Shown here piece by piece: positions 33,361-42,160 of a stretch of DNA of 48,344 nt. The DNA lies in assembly GCA_026415035.1 (NCBI GenBank), contig JAOAHX010000023.1:1-48344 (forward strand). The letters are read 5' to 3'. The notes under the pieces were generated by a model that was given only the letters and a program-made list of their open reading frames with translations, was not told the DNA's origin and ran no database searches. The position numbers were made by a program, and so were the translations under genes. This DNA comes from Thermodesulfobacteriota bacterium (lineage in GTDB: Bacteria > Desulfobacterota > BSN033 > UBA1163). Each line of letters starts with the position of its first letter. The stretch's first letter is position 1.

Positions 33361-34668
33361 TCAAATCGCCTCTCTCACGATCCAATCCTCCAGCTCCCGT
33401 AGCGCCCGCTGTCGGATCAGGGCCTTCCTTCTCCTCCCTCTGGCCTTGATCTCGAGATCGGGAAAGAGGCCGAAGTTGATGTTCATCGGTTGAAAGGGGA
33501 TCGCTCGGGACCCCGCCACGTGATGGACGAGCGCTCCCAGGGCGGTCGTCAGAGGGGGGATGGCCAGCGCTTCCCCCTTCGACCATCGAAGGGCGTTGAT
33601 CCCTGCGAGCAGGCCCGTGGCCGTCGATTCCATGTAGCCCTCCACCCCGGTGATCTGGCCTGCAAAAAAGAGCCACGGCCGGCCCCTCATCTGGAGGGTG
33701 GAGGTCAAGAGACGGGGAGAGTCGATGAAGGTGTTCCGGTGGACCGATCCGAAGCGGACGAACTCCGCCTTCTCGAGGCCCGGGATCATCCGAAAGACCC
33801 TCACCTGCTCCCCCTGCTTCAACCGGGTCTGGAAACCGACCAGATTATAGAGCGTCCCGAACTCGTTCTCCTGCCTGAGCTGAACCACCGCATAAGGCTG
33901 CCTTCCTGTCTTGGGGTCGATCAGCCCCACGGGACGCAGGGGACCGAAGGCCAGGGTGTCTCTTCCCCGGCTCGCCATCTCTTCGATGGGCAGGCAGCCT
34001 TCGAAGAGATACCCCTTCTCGAAATCTCTCAGGGGGACCTTTTCGGCCCGGCAGAGGGCCTCGACGAACCGCTCATAGGTCTCCCGCTCCAGGGGGCAGT
34101 TGAGGTAATCGTCCCCTCCTTTCCCGTAACGGGAGGCCCGGAAGACCTTGTCCATGTCGATCGACTCCGCGGTGACGATCGGCGAGATGGCATCGTAGAA
34201 GAAGAGGTGGCCGGAGCCGGTCAGCGATTCGATCGCTTGGCTCAACGCTTCGGACGTGAGAGGGCCGGTGGCGACAATCGTCGGACCTTCCTCCGCAAGG
34301 GAGGTCACCTCACCCCGGATGATCTCCACACCCTCCAGCCGGCTCAGAAACTCCGTCACGCCCATCGAAAAACGTTCCCGGTCCACGGCGAGGGAGTCGC
34401 CCGCCGGGACCCTCGTCTCCTTCGCTATCCTGAGGATAAGAGAATCGAGCCTCCCCAGCTCCTCTTTGAGCAGCCCGGATGCGTTTTCCAGAGATTCCGA
34501 TTTGAGGGAGTTGCTGCAGACCAGTTCCGCAAGGTGAGGAGACCGGTGGGCGGAGGAGAATCTCTTCGGTTTCATCTCGAAGAGGCGAACCCGCCCTCCC
34601 CTCTTGGCGATCTGCCAGGCCGCCTCGCAACCGGCCAGCCCGCCTCCGACGACGACGATCGGCTCCAT
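33361..34668 (-). CDS. trmFO: tRNA uridine-54 5-methyltransferase (folate/FAD dependent)
   Basis: TrmFO makes ribothymidine at position 54 of tRNAs using methylenetetrahydrofolate and FADH2. The protein has 435 residues from [20 protein letters not shown], a FAD-binding Rossmann motif. It carries the family blocks [30 protein letters not shown] and VYVQLRQEN-like [12 protein letters not shown]. The C-terminus has [14 protein letters not shown] prefer the ATG at 34668 over the TTG at 34704 because the latter is the -35 box of a good promoter. Confidence 0.95.
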   Translation of the reverse strand: MEPIVVVGGGLAGCEAAWQIAKRGGRVRLFEMKPKRFSSAHRSPHLAELVCSNSLKSESLENASGLLKEELGRLDSLILRIAKETRVPAGDSLAVDRERFSMGVTEFLSRLEGVEIIRGEVTSLAEEGPTIVATGPLTSEALSQAIESLTGSGHLFFYDAISPIVTAESIDMDKVFRASRYGKGGDDYLNCPLERETYERFVEALCRAEKVPLRDFEKGYLFEGCLPIEEMASRGRDTLAFGPLRPVGLIDPKTGRQPYAVVQLRQENEFGTLYNLVGFQTRLKQGEQVRVFRMIPGLEKAEFVRFGSVHRNTFIDSPRLLTSTLQMRGRPWLFFAGQITGVEGYMESTATGLLAGINALRWSKGEALAIPPLTTALGALVHHVAGSRAIPFQPMNINFGLFPDLEIKARGRRRKALIRQRALRELEDWIVREAI

Positions 34669-34675
34669 GGTCGTA

Positions 34676-34704
34676 ATTTTAGGCCTTTTCCGGTCGGTTT
34701 GCAA
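34676..34704 (-). promoter_or_regulatory. trmFO promoter, probably leaderless transcript
   Basis: TTGCAA (34704-34699), 17 bases, then TAAAAT (34681-34676). The ATG of trmFO is only seven bases past the -10 box, so transcription would start at or next to the start codon. Confidence 0.6.
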
Positions 34705-34757
34705 AAGGGAACCCAGGCCAATTAAAATGAATTGACCCCCCTGGCCGCCATAGATCC

Positions 34758-36074
34758 ATGAAGATCGAGCTCATCTCCCCTGCCGCTGAGGAAAACGCCC
34801 CTGTCCCCAACCTCGCCCTGCCCATCCTGGCCAGCCTCACGCCCTCCGACATCGAGGTCTCCTTCACCGACGATCTCCTGACGCCCATCGATCTCGAAAG
34901 GGGGGTGAAACCTGTCGATCTCGTGGGGATTACGGTCCTCACCAAGACCGCGAAGAGGGCCTACGAGATTGCTGATGCCTACCGCCGAAGGGGAATCCCC
35001 GTCGTCCTGGGAGGCATCCATGTCTCTGCCCTTCCGGAAGAGGCCAGGGAGCATGCCGATGCGGTGGTCATCGGCGAGGCCGAAGAACTCTGGCCAAGGC
35101 TGATCGACGATTTCAGAAAAAAGGATCTTAAGCCCTTCTACCGACAAGCCCAGCCCGTCCCTCCCTCAATGATTCCGAGGCCGAGAAGGGATATCCTTCC
35201 CCGACGAGGGTACTTTCCTCTCGACGTCGTCCAGTACAGCCGGGGATGCCCCTTCCGGTGTGAATTCTGTTCGGTGAGGCGGTTCTTCGGGGAGCAGTAC
35301 CGGTTCAGGCCCCTCGAAGCAGTGGTCGAGGAGATCCGCTCCCTCCCCCACCGGCTGGTCCTGTTCAACGACGACAACGTCCTGGGCCACCCCTCCTATT
35401 CGAGGGAGCTTCTGCAGGCCTTGGTCCCCCTCAAAAAGAAGTGGGCTGGTGAGAGCTCCCTCGCGGGGCTCAAGGAGATCGGTCAGATCGAGCTCCTTGC
35501 CGAAAGCGGCTGCATCGGCCTCCTGATCGGTTTCGAATCGCTCTCGCCCTCGAACCTCCGCCTCTCGAAGAAGTTCCAGAACGATCCCGAATCCTACCGG
35601 GAGATCATCGATGCCCTCCACCGCCACGGGATCACCGTCTGGGGCTCCTTCATGTTCGGATTCGACGACGACCTGCCCGAAACAATTCATGAGGCCGTCT
35701 CTTTTGCCATCCAAACCAAGCTCTTTGCCGTCAACTTCGCCATTCTGACGCCCTACCCGGAGACCGACTTCTATCACCGGGTCAAAAGGGAAGGCCGGTT
35801 GACTCACGACCGATGGTGGCTGCTAAAAAATCCCAACGAGGTCGCCCCGTTCTATGAACCCAAAAGGATGAGCCGAGAAGCCCTTCGGAGGCTGTGGAAG
35901 GAGGCCTGGCAGGAGTTCTATTCCCACCGTTCCATTTTAAGACGATTCCAGTGGGACTATCCTCCCACCCTCGCCAATCGCCTCGTCTATTTTCCGTTTC
36001 AGTGGATGCACCGGCGGTTCATCCGGAAGAAGATTCTCGAAGGAAGGCCCCGATACCGGAGGCGTCTATTCTGA
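34758..36074 (+). CDS. B12-binding-domain radical SAM protein
   Basis: The product has 438 residues. The N-terminal ~130 residues form a cobalamin-binding-like Rossmann domain ([51 protein letters not shown]). The radical SAM cluster motif C-x3-C-x2-C lies at C164, C168 and C171 ([13 protein letters not shown]). A C-terminal DUF4070-like region with [15 protein letters not shown] follows. The family includes methyltransferases and hopanoid-modifying enzymes; the substrate here is unknown. It is the only plus-strand gene in the central block, and its stop overlaps that of convergent topA by nine bases. Confidence 0.88.
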   Translation: MKIELISPAAEENAPVPNLALPILASLTPSDIEVSFTDDLLTPIDLERGVKPVDLVGITVLTKTAKRAYEIADAYRRRGIPVVLGGIHVSALPEEAREHADAVVIGEAEELWPRLIDDFRKKDLKPFYRQAQPVPPSMIPRPRRDILPRRGYFPLDVVQYSRGCPFRCEFCSVRRFFGEQYRFRPLEAVVEEIRSLPHRLVLFNDDNVLGHPSYSRELLQALVPLKKKWAGESSLAGLKEIGQIELLAESGCIGLLIGFESLSPSNLRLSKKFQNDPESYREIIDALHRHGITVWGSFMFGFDDDLPETIHEAVSFAIQTKLFAVNFAILTPYPETDFYHRVKREGRLTHDRWWLLKNPNEVAPFYEPKRMSREALRRLWKEAWQEFYSHRSILRRFQWDYPPTLANRLVYFPFQWMHRRFIRKKILEGRPRYRRRLF

Positions 36075-38297
36075 GGAGCGGTACCCGCATTCGGTCCGAT
36101 GGCATCGCTTTTCGATGCCCATCTTCCCCTGCTTTTCGACCAGGAAGGGAGCGCCGCATTGGGGACAGGGTTCGCCGAGGGGCCTGTCCCAGAGGGCAAA
36201 GGTACATCGGGGATAATTTGAGCAACTATAGAAGGTCTTGCCCTTTCGGGTCCGCCGTTCGACCAGCATCCCGTCGCACCCCTCCTGGGGGCAGGCCACG
36301 CCGGTTTGGATCGAACGGGTCGATTTGCAGGCGGGATAGTTGGAGCAGGCAAGAAACCTCCCGAATCTCCCGTTCTTCATCACCATCGGGCTTCCGCACT
36401 TTTCGCACTTCACCTCAGGCTCGACCCGTTCGTTGTTATCCTCGACCTCCCGCGTAAAACGGCATTTGGGATAGTTGGAACAGGCCAAAAAATAGCCCCT
36501 CTTCCCCCATCGCCTCACCATCTTCGCCCCGCACTTCTCGCAGAGGACGTCGGTGGGGATCTGCTCCCTCTTCACATCCCTCATGTGGAGCTTGGCCATC
36601 TCCAGGTCCTTTTCGAAGGGGGTGTAGAACTCCTTGAGCGTCTCGATCCAGCTCTTCTCACCCTCTTCGACCTTGTCCAGGTTCTCCTCCATCAGGGCGG
36701 TGAATTCGACGTCGAGGATGTCGGGAAAGTTGACGACGAGGAGGTCGTTGACCAGAAAACCCAGGTCCGTGGGGACGAACCTTCCCTTGTTAAGGGTGAC
36801 GTATCCCTTCTCCCGGATGGTGCTCAGGATGGTGGCATAGGTAGAAGGTCTGCCGATGCCCTTCTCCTCCAGCTCCTTGATGAGGGTCGCCTCGGTGAAC
36901 CGGGCAGGGGGCTGGGTGAAGTGCTGTTTGGGGAGCAACCCCAACAGGTCGAGCACCTCCCCTTCGGTGAGGGGGGGCAATTTCCCTTCCGCCTCCTCCG
37001 CCCCTCCGTCCGAGGCCCCGTTGTCTTCCGATTCGACATAGACCGCCATGAACCCCTGAAAGATCGGAATGCTGCCGGTGGTGGTGAAGATCGCCTCGTC
37101 GGCCTGGATCTCGACCGAGGTCTGTTGAAAAACGGCGGAGGCCATCTGGGAAGCGACGAACCGATCCCAAATCAACTTATAGAGGGCATACTCATCGGGG
37201 CTGAGATAGGACTTGATCTTTTCGGGTTCGAGCTCCATCGAGGTGGGACGGATGGCCTCATGGGCATCCTGGGCGCCTTTGCGGCTTTTATAAACGTTCG
37301 GCTTGGAGGGAAGGTACGATTCACCGTAACGGGCCTGGATCCAGCTCCTCACCTGGTGGATGGCCTCGTTGGAGACCCGGGGAGAATCGGTGCGCATATA
37401 GGTGATCAGGCCGATGGTCCCAGCCTCTCCGAGGTCCACGCCCTCGTAGAGCTTCTGGGCCACCCGCATCGTCTTATGGGCGCTGAAGGAGAGTTTCCGA
37501 GAGGCCTCTTGCTGGAGCCGGCTCGTGATGAAGGGGGGGAGGGGATGGCGTCTCTTCTCCTGCTGGACGATCTTCGAGACGACAAAGGGGACGGATTCGA
37601 GCCGCCGCTTCATGGCCTCGGCTTCTTCCTGATTGGTGAGGGAGACCTTCTTCCCTTTCCATTTCACCAACCGGGCGTCGAAGGGGGTGGGAGAGCCTTT
37701 TCCTTTGAGGGTCGCCGTCAGGCTCCAGTATTCCTGGGGCACAAACCCCTCGATCTCCCTCTCCCGCTCGCAGATGATCCGGACGGCAACGGACTGCACC
37801 CGCCCCGCGCTCAGCCCCCTTCTCACTGTCTCCCACAGAAGGGGGCTCACCTGATAGCCCACCAGCCGATCCAAGATCCTTCGGGCCTGCTGGGCCTCGT
37901 AGAGGGTCTGCTGCAACTTCCCGGGCTTCTTCAGGCCCTCGAGAACCGCCTTCTGCGTGATCTCGTTGAAGAGGACGCGGTGGATATTCTTCCCGTTCTT
38001 TCCGATCTCCTCGGCCACATGCCAGGCAATGGCCTCTCCCTCCCGGTCTGGATCCGGGGCAAGATAAATATCGTTCACCTTCTGGCTCGCCCGCTTCAAC
38101 TCTGCAAGGATCTTCTTCTTGCCCGGGATGACCACATAATGGGGTTGAAAATCCTTTTCGATGTCGACCCCGAGTTCGTCCTCGGGGAGATCCTTCACAT
38201 GTCCCACGGTTGCCTTAATGATATATTCATCCCCCAAAAATTTCTGAAGGGTCTTCACCTTCGTGGGAGATTCGACCACGATCATTCCTTTAGCCAT
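36066..38297 (-). CDS. topA: DNA topoisomerase I
   Basis: The product has 743 residues. It starts with the Toprim domain (GMIVVESPTKVKTLQKFLG, DPDREGEAIAWH). The active-site tyrosine is in GLITYMRTDSPRVS near residue 300. The C-terminus has three to four zinc ribbons (CEKCGAKM...CSNYPKC, CEKCGSPM...CSNYPAC, CPQEGCDG...CSNYPRC, CPQCGAPF...C). It relaxes negative supercoils. dprA lies 60 bases upstream on the same strand, a common pairing. Confidence 0.97.
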   Translation of the reverse strand: MAKGMIVVESPTKVKTLQKFLGDEYIIKATVGHVKDLPEDELGVDIEKDFQPHYVVIPGKKKILAELKRASQKVNDIYLAPDPDREGEAIAWHVAEEIGKNGKNIHRVLFNEITQKAVLEGLKKPGKLQQTLYEAQQARRILDRLVGYQVSPLLWETVRRGLSAGRVQSVAVRIICEREREIEGFVPQEYWSLTATLKGKGSPTPFDARLVKWKGKKVSLTNQEEAEAMKRRLESVPFVVSKIVQQEKRRHPLPPFITSRLQQEASRKLSFSAHKTMRVAQKLYEGVDLGEAGTIGLITYMRTDSPRVSNEAIHQVRSWIQARYGESYLPSKPNVYKSRKGAQDAHEAIRPTSMELEPEKIKSYLSPDEYALYKLIWDRFVASQMASAVFQQTSVEIQADEAIFTTTGSIPIFQGFMAVYVESEDNGASDGGAEEAEGKLPPLTEGEVLDLLGLLPKQHFTQPPARFTEATLIKELEEKGIGRPSTYATILSTIREKGYVTLNKGRFVPTDLGFLVNDLLVVNFPDILDVEFTALMEENLDKVEEGEKSWIETLKEFYTPFEKDLEMAKLHMRDVKREQIPTDVLCEKCGAKMVRRWGKRGYFLACSNYPKCRFTREVEDNNERVEPEVKCEKCGSPMVMKNGRFGRFLACSNYPACKSTRSIQTGVACPQEGCDGMLVERRTRKGKTFYSCSNYPRCTFALWDRPLGEPCPQCGAPFLVEKQGKMGIEKRCHRTECGYRSSE

Positions 38298-38360
38298 AGA
38301 TGCCTCTGACCTTACCTCCGAAAGGGGATGATCTTTTTTTAACCGAAATCGGAAGGTTTT

Positions 38361-39464
38361 TCATCCCATCTTTCGACTGAAGCATTTCCCGGGCCACTGG
38401 AGGACGAGCCCCTTCAATTCCAAGTTCAGGAGGAGGCTCGACACCCGTCCCGGTTCAAGTTGGGTCTCTCGGATGATGGAATCGATATGGAGCGGGGCTT
38501 CGGTGAGCACGGCATAGAGGATCCCTTCCTCCTCGCTCAGCTCCGGCCCCTTCGGTTTCATTTCTTCCCGACCCTCCCGTTCCCTGCTCCATTGAGGCAG
38601 AATCTCTTCGAGAATATCGTCGCTCGATTCGACCAGCTTGGCGCCCTCTTTGATCAAACGATTCGTCCCACGGCTTCCCTCCGCTCCTACATTTCCGGGG
38701 ATGGCAAAGACCTCCCTCCCCTGTTCGAGGGCATATTGGGCGGTGATGAGAGAGCCGCTATCCGGCCCGGCCTGGACGACCACCACGCCGAGAGAGAGGC
38801 CGCTGATGATGCGGTTCCGTTTCGGGAAATGGCTCCCTTCGGGGGGAGAGCCCATCGGAAACTCCGAAAGAACGGCGCCGTGGTCGATGATCTGCTGGAA
38901 TAGATTTCGATTCTCCCTCGGATAGATCACGTCCACCCCGCACCCCAGGACGGCCACCGTCCGTCCCCCGCCGGAGATCGCCCCCCAATGGGCCACCGCA
39001 TCGATCCCCCGGGCCATCCCGCTCACGATGGTCACACCGTGCTGGACGAGTTCCCGGCTGATCTTCTCGGTGATCCATCGGCCGTAAGGGTTCGTCTTGC
39101 GGCTTCCCACGATCGAGACCGCCAGTTCATCTTCCTTCTTCAACGTTCCCCTCAGATAAAGGATGGGGGGAGGGTCATAGATAGTCCGGAGCCGGCTCGG
39201 GTAATCTTCGTCTCCATAGGTCAAGATCTGTGCCCCGACCTGCTCGGCCAGGGAGAACTCCTTCTTGACCAGCTCTTCCCGGGGACCTCTGCGAATCTCG
39301 CTTGCGACCTTCTCCCCAAGGCCCTCGACCTCGAGCAACTCTTTGGTCGAGGCGTGAAAGACCGCCTTCGGGGTCTGGAAACGCTCGAGGAGCCGTTTCA
39401 TTAAGACGCATCCCACGCCCGGAACCAGGCTGAGCGCCAACCAATAAAATTGGGCTTCGGACAT
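38361..39464 (-). CDS. dprA: DNA-processing protein DprA
   Basis: The product has 367 residues from MSEAQFYWLALSLVPGVGCV. This start has a GAGGTGAG ribosome site, while the open frame reaches 39548. The Rossmann core has SIVGSRKTNPYGRWI, VVSGMARGIDAVAHWGAI and GSLITAQYALEQGREVFAIPG. A C-terminal winged helix (IIRETQLEPGRVSSLLLNLELKG) is present. DprA loads RecA on incoming single-stranded DNA during natural transformation. No other competence gene is in the window. Confidence 0.95.
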   Translation of the reverse strand: MSEAQFYWLALSLVPGVGCVLMKRLLERFQTPKAVFHASTKELLEVEGLGEKVASEIRRGPREELVKKEFSLAEQVGAQILTYGDEDYPSRLRTIYDPPPILYLRGTLKKEDELAVSIVGSRKTNPYGRWITEKISRELVQHGVTIVSGMARGIDAVAHWGAISGGGRTVAVLGCGVDVIYPRENRNLFQQIIDHGAVLSEFPMGSPPEGSHFPKRNRIISGLSLGVVVVQAGPDSGSLITAQYALEQGREVFAIPGNVGAEGSRGTNRLIKEGAKLVESSDDILEEILPQWSREREGREEMKPKGPELSEEEGILYAVLTEAPLHIDSIIRETQLEPGRVSSLLLNLELKGLVLQWPGKCFSRKMG

Positions 39465-39515
39465 CGCCTCACCTCGAAGACGTCCTGAGGCCGAGGAAGG
39501 GAAAGGATCGAATGA

Positions 39516-39552
39516 CAAAAAAAGCCTTGGAGGCCCTGAGGCCCCCAAAGCT
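39516..39552 (-). terminator. Rho-independent terminator of the LysM gene
   Basis: On the minus strand AGCTTTGGGGGCC-TCA-GGGCCTCCAAGGCT forms a long GC stem (with G-U pairs) followed directly by seven T residues. Confidence 0.85.
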
Positions 39553-39593
39553 CCTTGGACTCCCTCGCTTCTCTTTTTTATTCCCTTAGGCCC

Positions 39594-40394
39594 TTATCTC
39601 CTCGTTTCGATCTCCATCTTCTCTTTGTTATAGGGCTGGATCATATCGCCCTTGTAAATGGCGTCAAAGGCCTCTAAAACCCTCGCCGTGTAAAACCCCC
39701 CGTGTTGGTCGATGATCTCGATGTTTCCGGCGATGTTATACTTCCGGGCGATCCTCTTCTGGGTCACCGGGTCCAGGATGAAGTCGGAGGCCCGAAACAC
39801 GGTGTATTTGTTGCCTATCGCAATCTTCTCCCTGGTGTTGAAAGAGAGGTAGATGACATCCCCTTCGGCCATCAAATTCTTGCCTTCTTTGTTGTCTAAA
39901 ACGTATCCGATGCCCTTATAATTGAATCCCGCGATGAAGCCTGCTGAGCGAATCTCCGGATAGACCTTCTTCTCCTCGACGGGTTTCTTCTCCTCGACGA
40001 CTTCGGGCTTCTTCTCCGCGACCGGCGGGGGTTCGACCTTCTTCGCCTCGACGGGTTCGGGTTTCTCTACTTTCTCCTCCTTGATCTCCTTGGGTCTTTC
40101 CTCAGGGATCGGTTTGGGTTGCTCTTTCTTGGCCTCTTCGACGGGAGAGAGGCGAATGGGATTTCCGGGATAGATCCAATGGGGGTTCGTGATATAGGGG
40201 TTTCGCTGCCACAATTTAGGCCAGAGGAATGGGTCCTTTAGGAACCGTGCGGAGATATCCCAGAGGGTGTCTCCCTTTTTGATGGTGTAGATCCCCTCTG
40301 CCTCCTTCTTCTCTTCCGCGAAGGTGGCGGGGGAATTGATTGAAAAAATCGCAACCGTTGCGAGGATGCCCCAAATTATCGAAAACTTCTTCAT
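39594..40394 (-). CDS. Secreted LysM-domain protein
   Basis: The product has 266 residues with a signal peptide (ILATVAIFSINSPATFA). One LysM domain, YTIKKGDTLWDISARFLKDP to HWIYPGNPIRL, lies near residues 36-82. A Pro-Glu-Lys-rich linker of about 60 residues follows, then a C-terminal domain with KNLMAEGDVIYLSFNTREKI and KRIARKYNIAGNIEIIDQHG. The family is common in Desulfobacterota with unknown role, probably at the peptidoglycan. It has its own promoter and terminator. Confidence 0.88.
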   Translation of the reverse strand: MKKFSIIWGILATVAIFSINSPATFAEEKKEAEGIYTIKKGDTLWDISARFLKDPFLWPKLWQRNPYITNPHWIYPGNPIRLSPVEEAKKEQPKPIPEERPKEIKEEKVEKPEPVEAKKVEPPPVAEKKPEVVEEKKPVEEKKVYPEIRSAGFIAGFNYKGIGYVLDNKEGKNLMAEGDVIYLSFNTREKIAIGNKYTVFRASDFILDPVTQKRIARKYNIAGNIEIIDQHGGFYTARVLEAFDAIYKGDMIQPYNKEKMEIETRR

Positions 40395-40679
40395 GCCAAC
40401 TTCCCCCTTTTTGCCTGAATATGGACGGTGGCTTTAAAATGATGATTCAAATTAGCCCCTTACCGAGGTTTTGTCAAGAGAATTCTTAAGCAATTTTTAT
40501 ACCACGCGGACCTTAAGTGCCCCAACCCTTTAATTTTACAATCAAAAAGCAATTGATTTCCCCTTTTTGGTTGTCCAAAGGCCTTCGATGTGACTAATTT
40601 TTTTGCAGTCAATACCCCTTAATGAACAATTTTGGGCCGTTTATAGGAGAGGTCCGCCCCCGACCCTCGAGCCGGTTTT
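40395..40679. other. AT-rich non-coding gap
   Basis: About 285 bases with a clearly lower GC content than the flanking genes. Apart from the LysM promoter I see no gene, repeat or clear terminator. Confidence 0.5.
40449..40477 (-). promoter_or_regulatory. Promoter of the LysM gene
   Basis: TTGACA (40477-40472), 17 bases, TAATTT (40454-40449), about 55 bases before the start codon. Confidence 0.55.
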
Positions 40680-41258
40680 TTACCGATGATGAAGATAGAG
40701 GCCCTTGATCACGGCATTAACCAAAGAACAAAGGACCCAATTCTCATCCTTTTCCCGCAGAAAAACCAGACACTCCCTATACCCTTTAAAAAGGGAAAAC
40801 CCTTTCCATTCGAAGCTTGCGATCTCACGATCCTGAAGGTCTTTGACCACTCCCGACCTCTTGCCTTTTGGACCGAGTCTGGAAGGGGGGCAATAGGCGA
40901 AGAGTTCTCCGTGTGCGTCGAGAATCTCCCGCCGCAGGAAAAGAAGTCCTTTCCTTCTCTCCTCGAAAGCAAATTTTAAACCACCATCCGGAGTCAGAAG
41001 GCGATAATGGCTGGAGGTCCACCCACGATCTCTCCAGAGCACAAACTTCAATTCGGAATGGGCGTCCAAGAATTCGAGCTCGAGCGAAAAAAGGGTCCGA
41101 AACTTCGTCAGCCGAATCAACGCCCTCCCCGGAGCCGAGCCCCTCTCTTTAATTCTGAAAAGGAGCTGGCCGGCTTCATCTATGGCCTCGAAATCGACAG
41201 GGGACAAAAAGGCGCTGAGATTTCTGATTAAGAAAAAGGGGACGGTTCTATTTTCCAT
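40680..41258 (-). CDS. Protein of unknown function (possible tubby/LURP-one-like beta fold)
   Basis: The open frame has 192 residues and no recognised family. Alternating strands with repeated 'D-x-G/H-x-E/G' turns (FEAIDEAGQLLFRI, LEFLDAHSELKFVL, YRLLTPDGGLKFAF, REILDAHGELFAYC, VKDLQDREIASFEW) resemble the repeated hairpins of LURP-one/scramblase-like proteins, but this is only a pattern impression. The first eight codons (MENRTVPF) lie in the terminal repeat of the decayed transposase element next door, so the native start may be lost or replaced. There is no clear ribosome site. Confidence 0.55.
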   Translation of the reverse strand: MENRTVPFFLIRNLSAFLSPVDFEAIDEAGQLLFRIKERGSAPGRALIRLTKFRTLFSLELEFLDAHSELKFVLWRDRGWTSSHYRLLTPDGGLKFAFEERRKGLLFLRREILDAHGELFAYCPPSRLGPKGKRSGVVKDLQDREIASFEWKGFSLFKGYRECLVFLREKDENWVLCSLVNAVIKGLYLHHR

Positions 41259-41855
41259 CTTGGATTTTCTTCGGCCTCCCGATGGGCGGCATCAACTCTT
41301 CCACAAACTCTTATATCTCTTCCTCCGATTCGCCTTGTCCTCGGAGAGCTCTCCACAAACCGGATGTTCGTCAATCAAGAGATCCTCCTTCCATAAGCTT
41401 AATAACCGATCCACCGATATTCCCCAAACCCTCACGACCCCCGTCCTCACAGGATTGAGCTTCACATATCTTCCCCAGGCTGAAAGATATCGATACTACG
41501 ATATGAAATGACCGATATGATCATACCCCATCTTGTCATGTAGAAGGTAGGAAAGGTTTATCTCCTCCTGGATCTCTGTTAGGCTCCTCCCTCCTCCTGT
41601 GGCTATAAAACCAGATGGACAGGATTTCTCATCAGAAGATAATGGTAGAATTGAAATCGATACTTCTCTTTTTATCGTCCAAGATTCTCAAGATTTTTCT
41701 AATGTTCCATATCATCCCTGAAAATATCCTTACGGTTTATTCCCTTTGGCAAGGATGTGTCCCTCGGGGGCTGTCCTTTCCACTCGGGGCACAGGGCGAT
41801 TCTATGGATCTCCTTATGAAATGTCAAGAAAAATCGAACCGTCCCCTTTGGTCCC
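41229..41855. mobile_element. Decayed REP/RAYT-type element with inverted ends
   Basis: The left end has AAAGGGGACGGTTCTATTTT (near 41235-41254) and the right end the reverse complement form AAATCGAACCGTCCCCTTT (near 41831-41849). Between them lies a broken Y1 transposase gene. The arrangement matches elements moved by REP-associated tyrosine transposases. A search for further copies of the end sequence in the genome would settle this. Confidence 0.7.
41292..41770 (-). pseudogene. REP-associated Y1 transposase remnant (TnpA_REP/RAYT)
   Basis: Translating the minus strand with frame changes gives NRKDIFRDDMEH then a stop, KEKYRFQFYHYLLMRNPVHL (the HuH-type 'LM.NHVHL' site, with the first His replaced by Pro), GRSLTEIQEEINLSYLLHDK, then RYVKLNPVRTGVVR (the family's 'Y.LNPVRAG') and a C-terminal DKANRRKRYKSLWKS. 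There are at least four in-frame stops and a missing stretch of about 40 residues before RYVKLNPVR. It cannot be active. Confidence 0.85.
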
Positions 41856-42160
41856 TTTTTTTTGCTCCAGACTACCTTTTCGAATCTGTCGCATATGAAG
41901 TGAACGAGTACACAAGCTTGATTTTCCTCGATCCTTAGGGTAATAAAACAAATTGGTAACCGGTAGTATCTAACGTTTTTTCTGATGGCGCAGGGTTAGG
42001 GAATAAAGGCGCATGTCCCCCACCTGACCGCCCATCGCTCTTTTAACCCACTCCAAATGGCTTGGCTCGAACAATGGGATTTCTCCTGGTCCCGAAAAGA
42101 GCCGATTAATCGTATGGAGATAGGAATTTGTTCGAATTCAACTCGAAAGGAGGCGATCAT
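41856..42160. other. Leader region of the ABC importer operon
   Basis: Around 300 bases without a gene. A plausible promoter TTGATT (41918-41923), 17 bases, TAATAA (41941-41946) on the plus strand would give a leader of about 210 bases. I saw no clear riboswitch fold. Confidence 0.4.

Noticed and set aside
36306-38309. Long plus-strand open frame of 667 codons opposite topA
   Set aside because: It is an antisense shadow of a clearly conserved gene in GC-rich DNA. Its product has the low-complexity His/Asp/Leu/Gly composition of such shadows.
41615-41938. 107-codon plus-strand frame across the transposase remnant
   Set aside because: It runs antisense to the recognisable Y1 transposase remnant and has no family signature.
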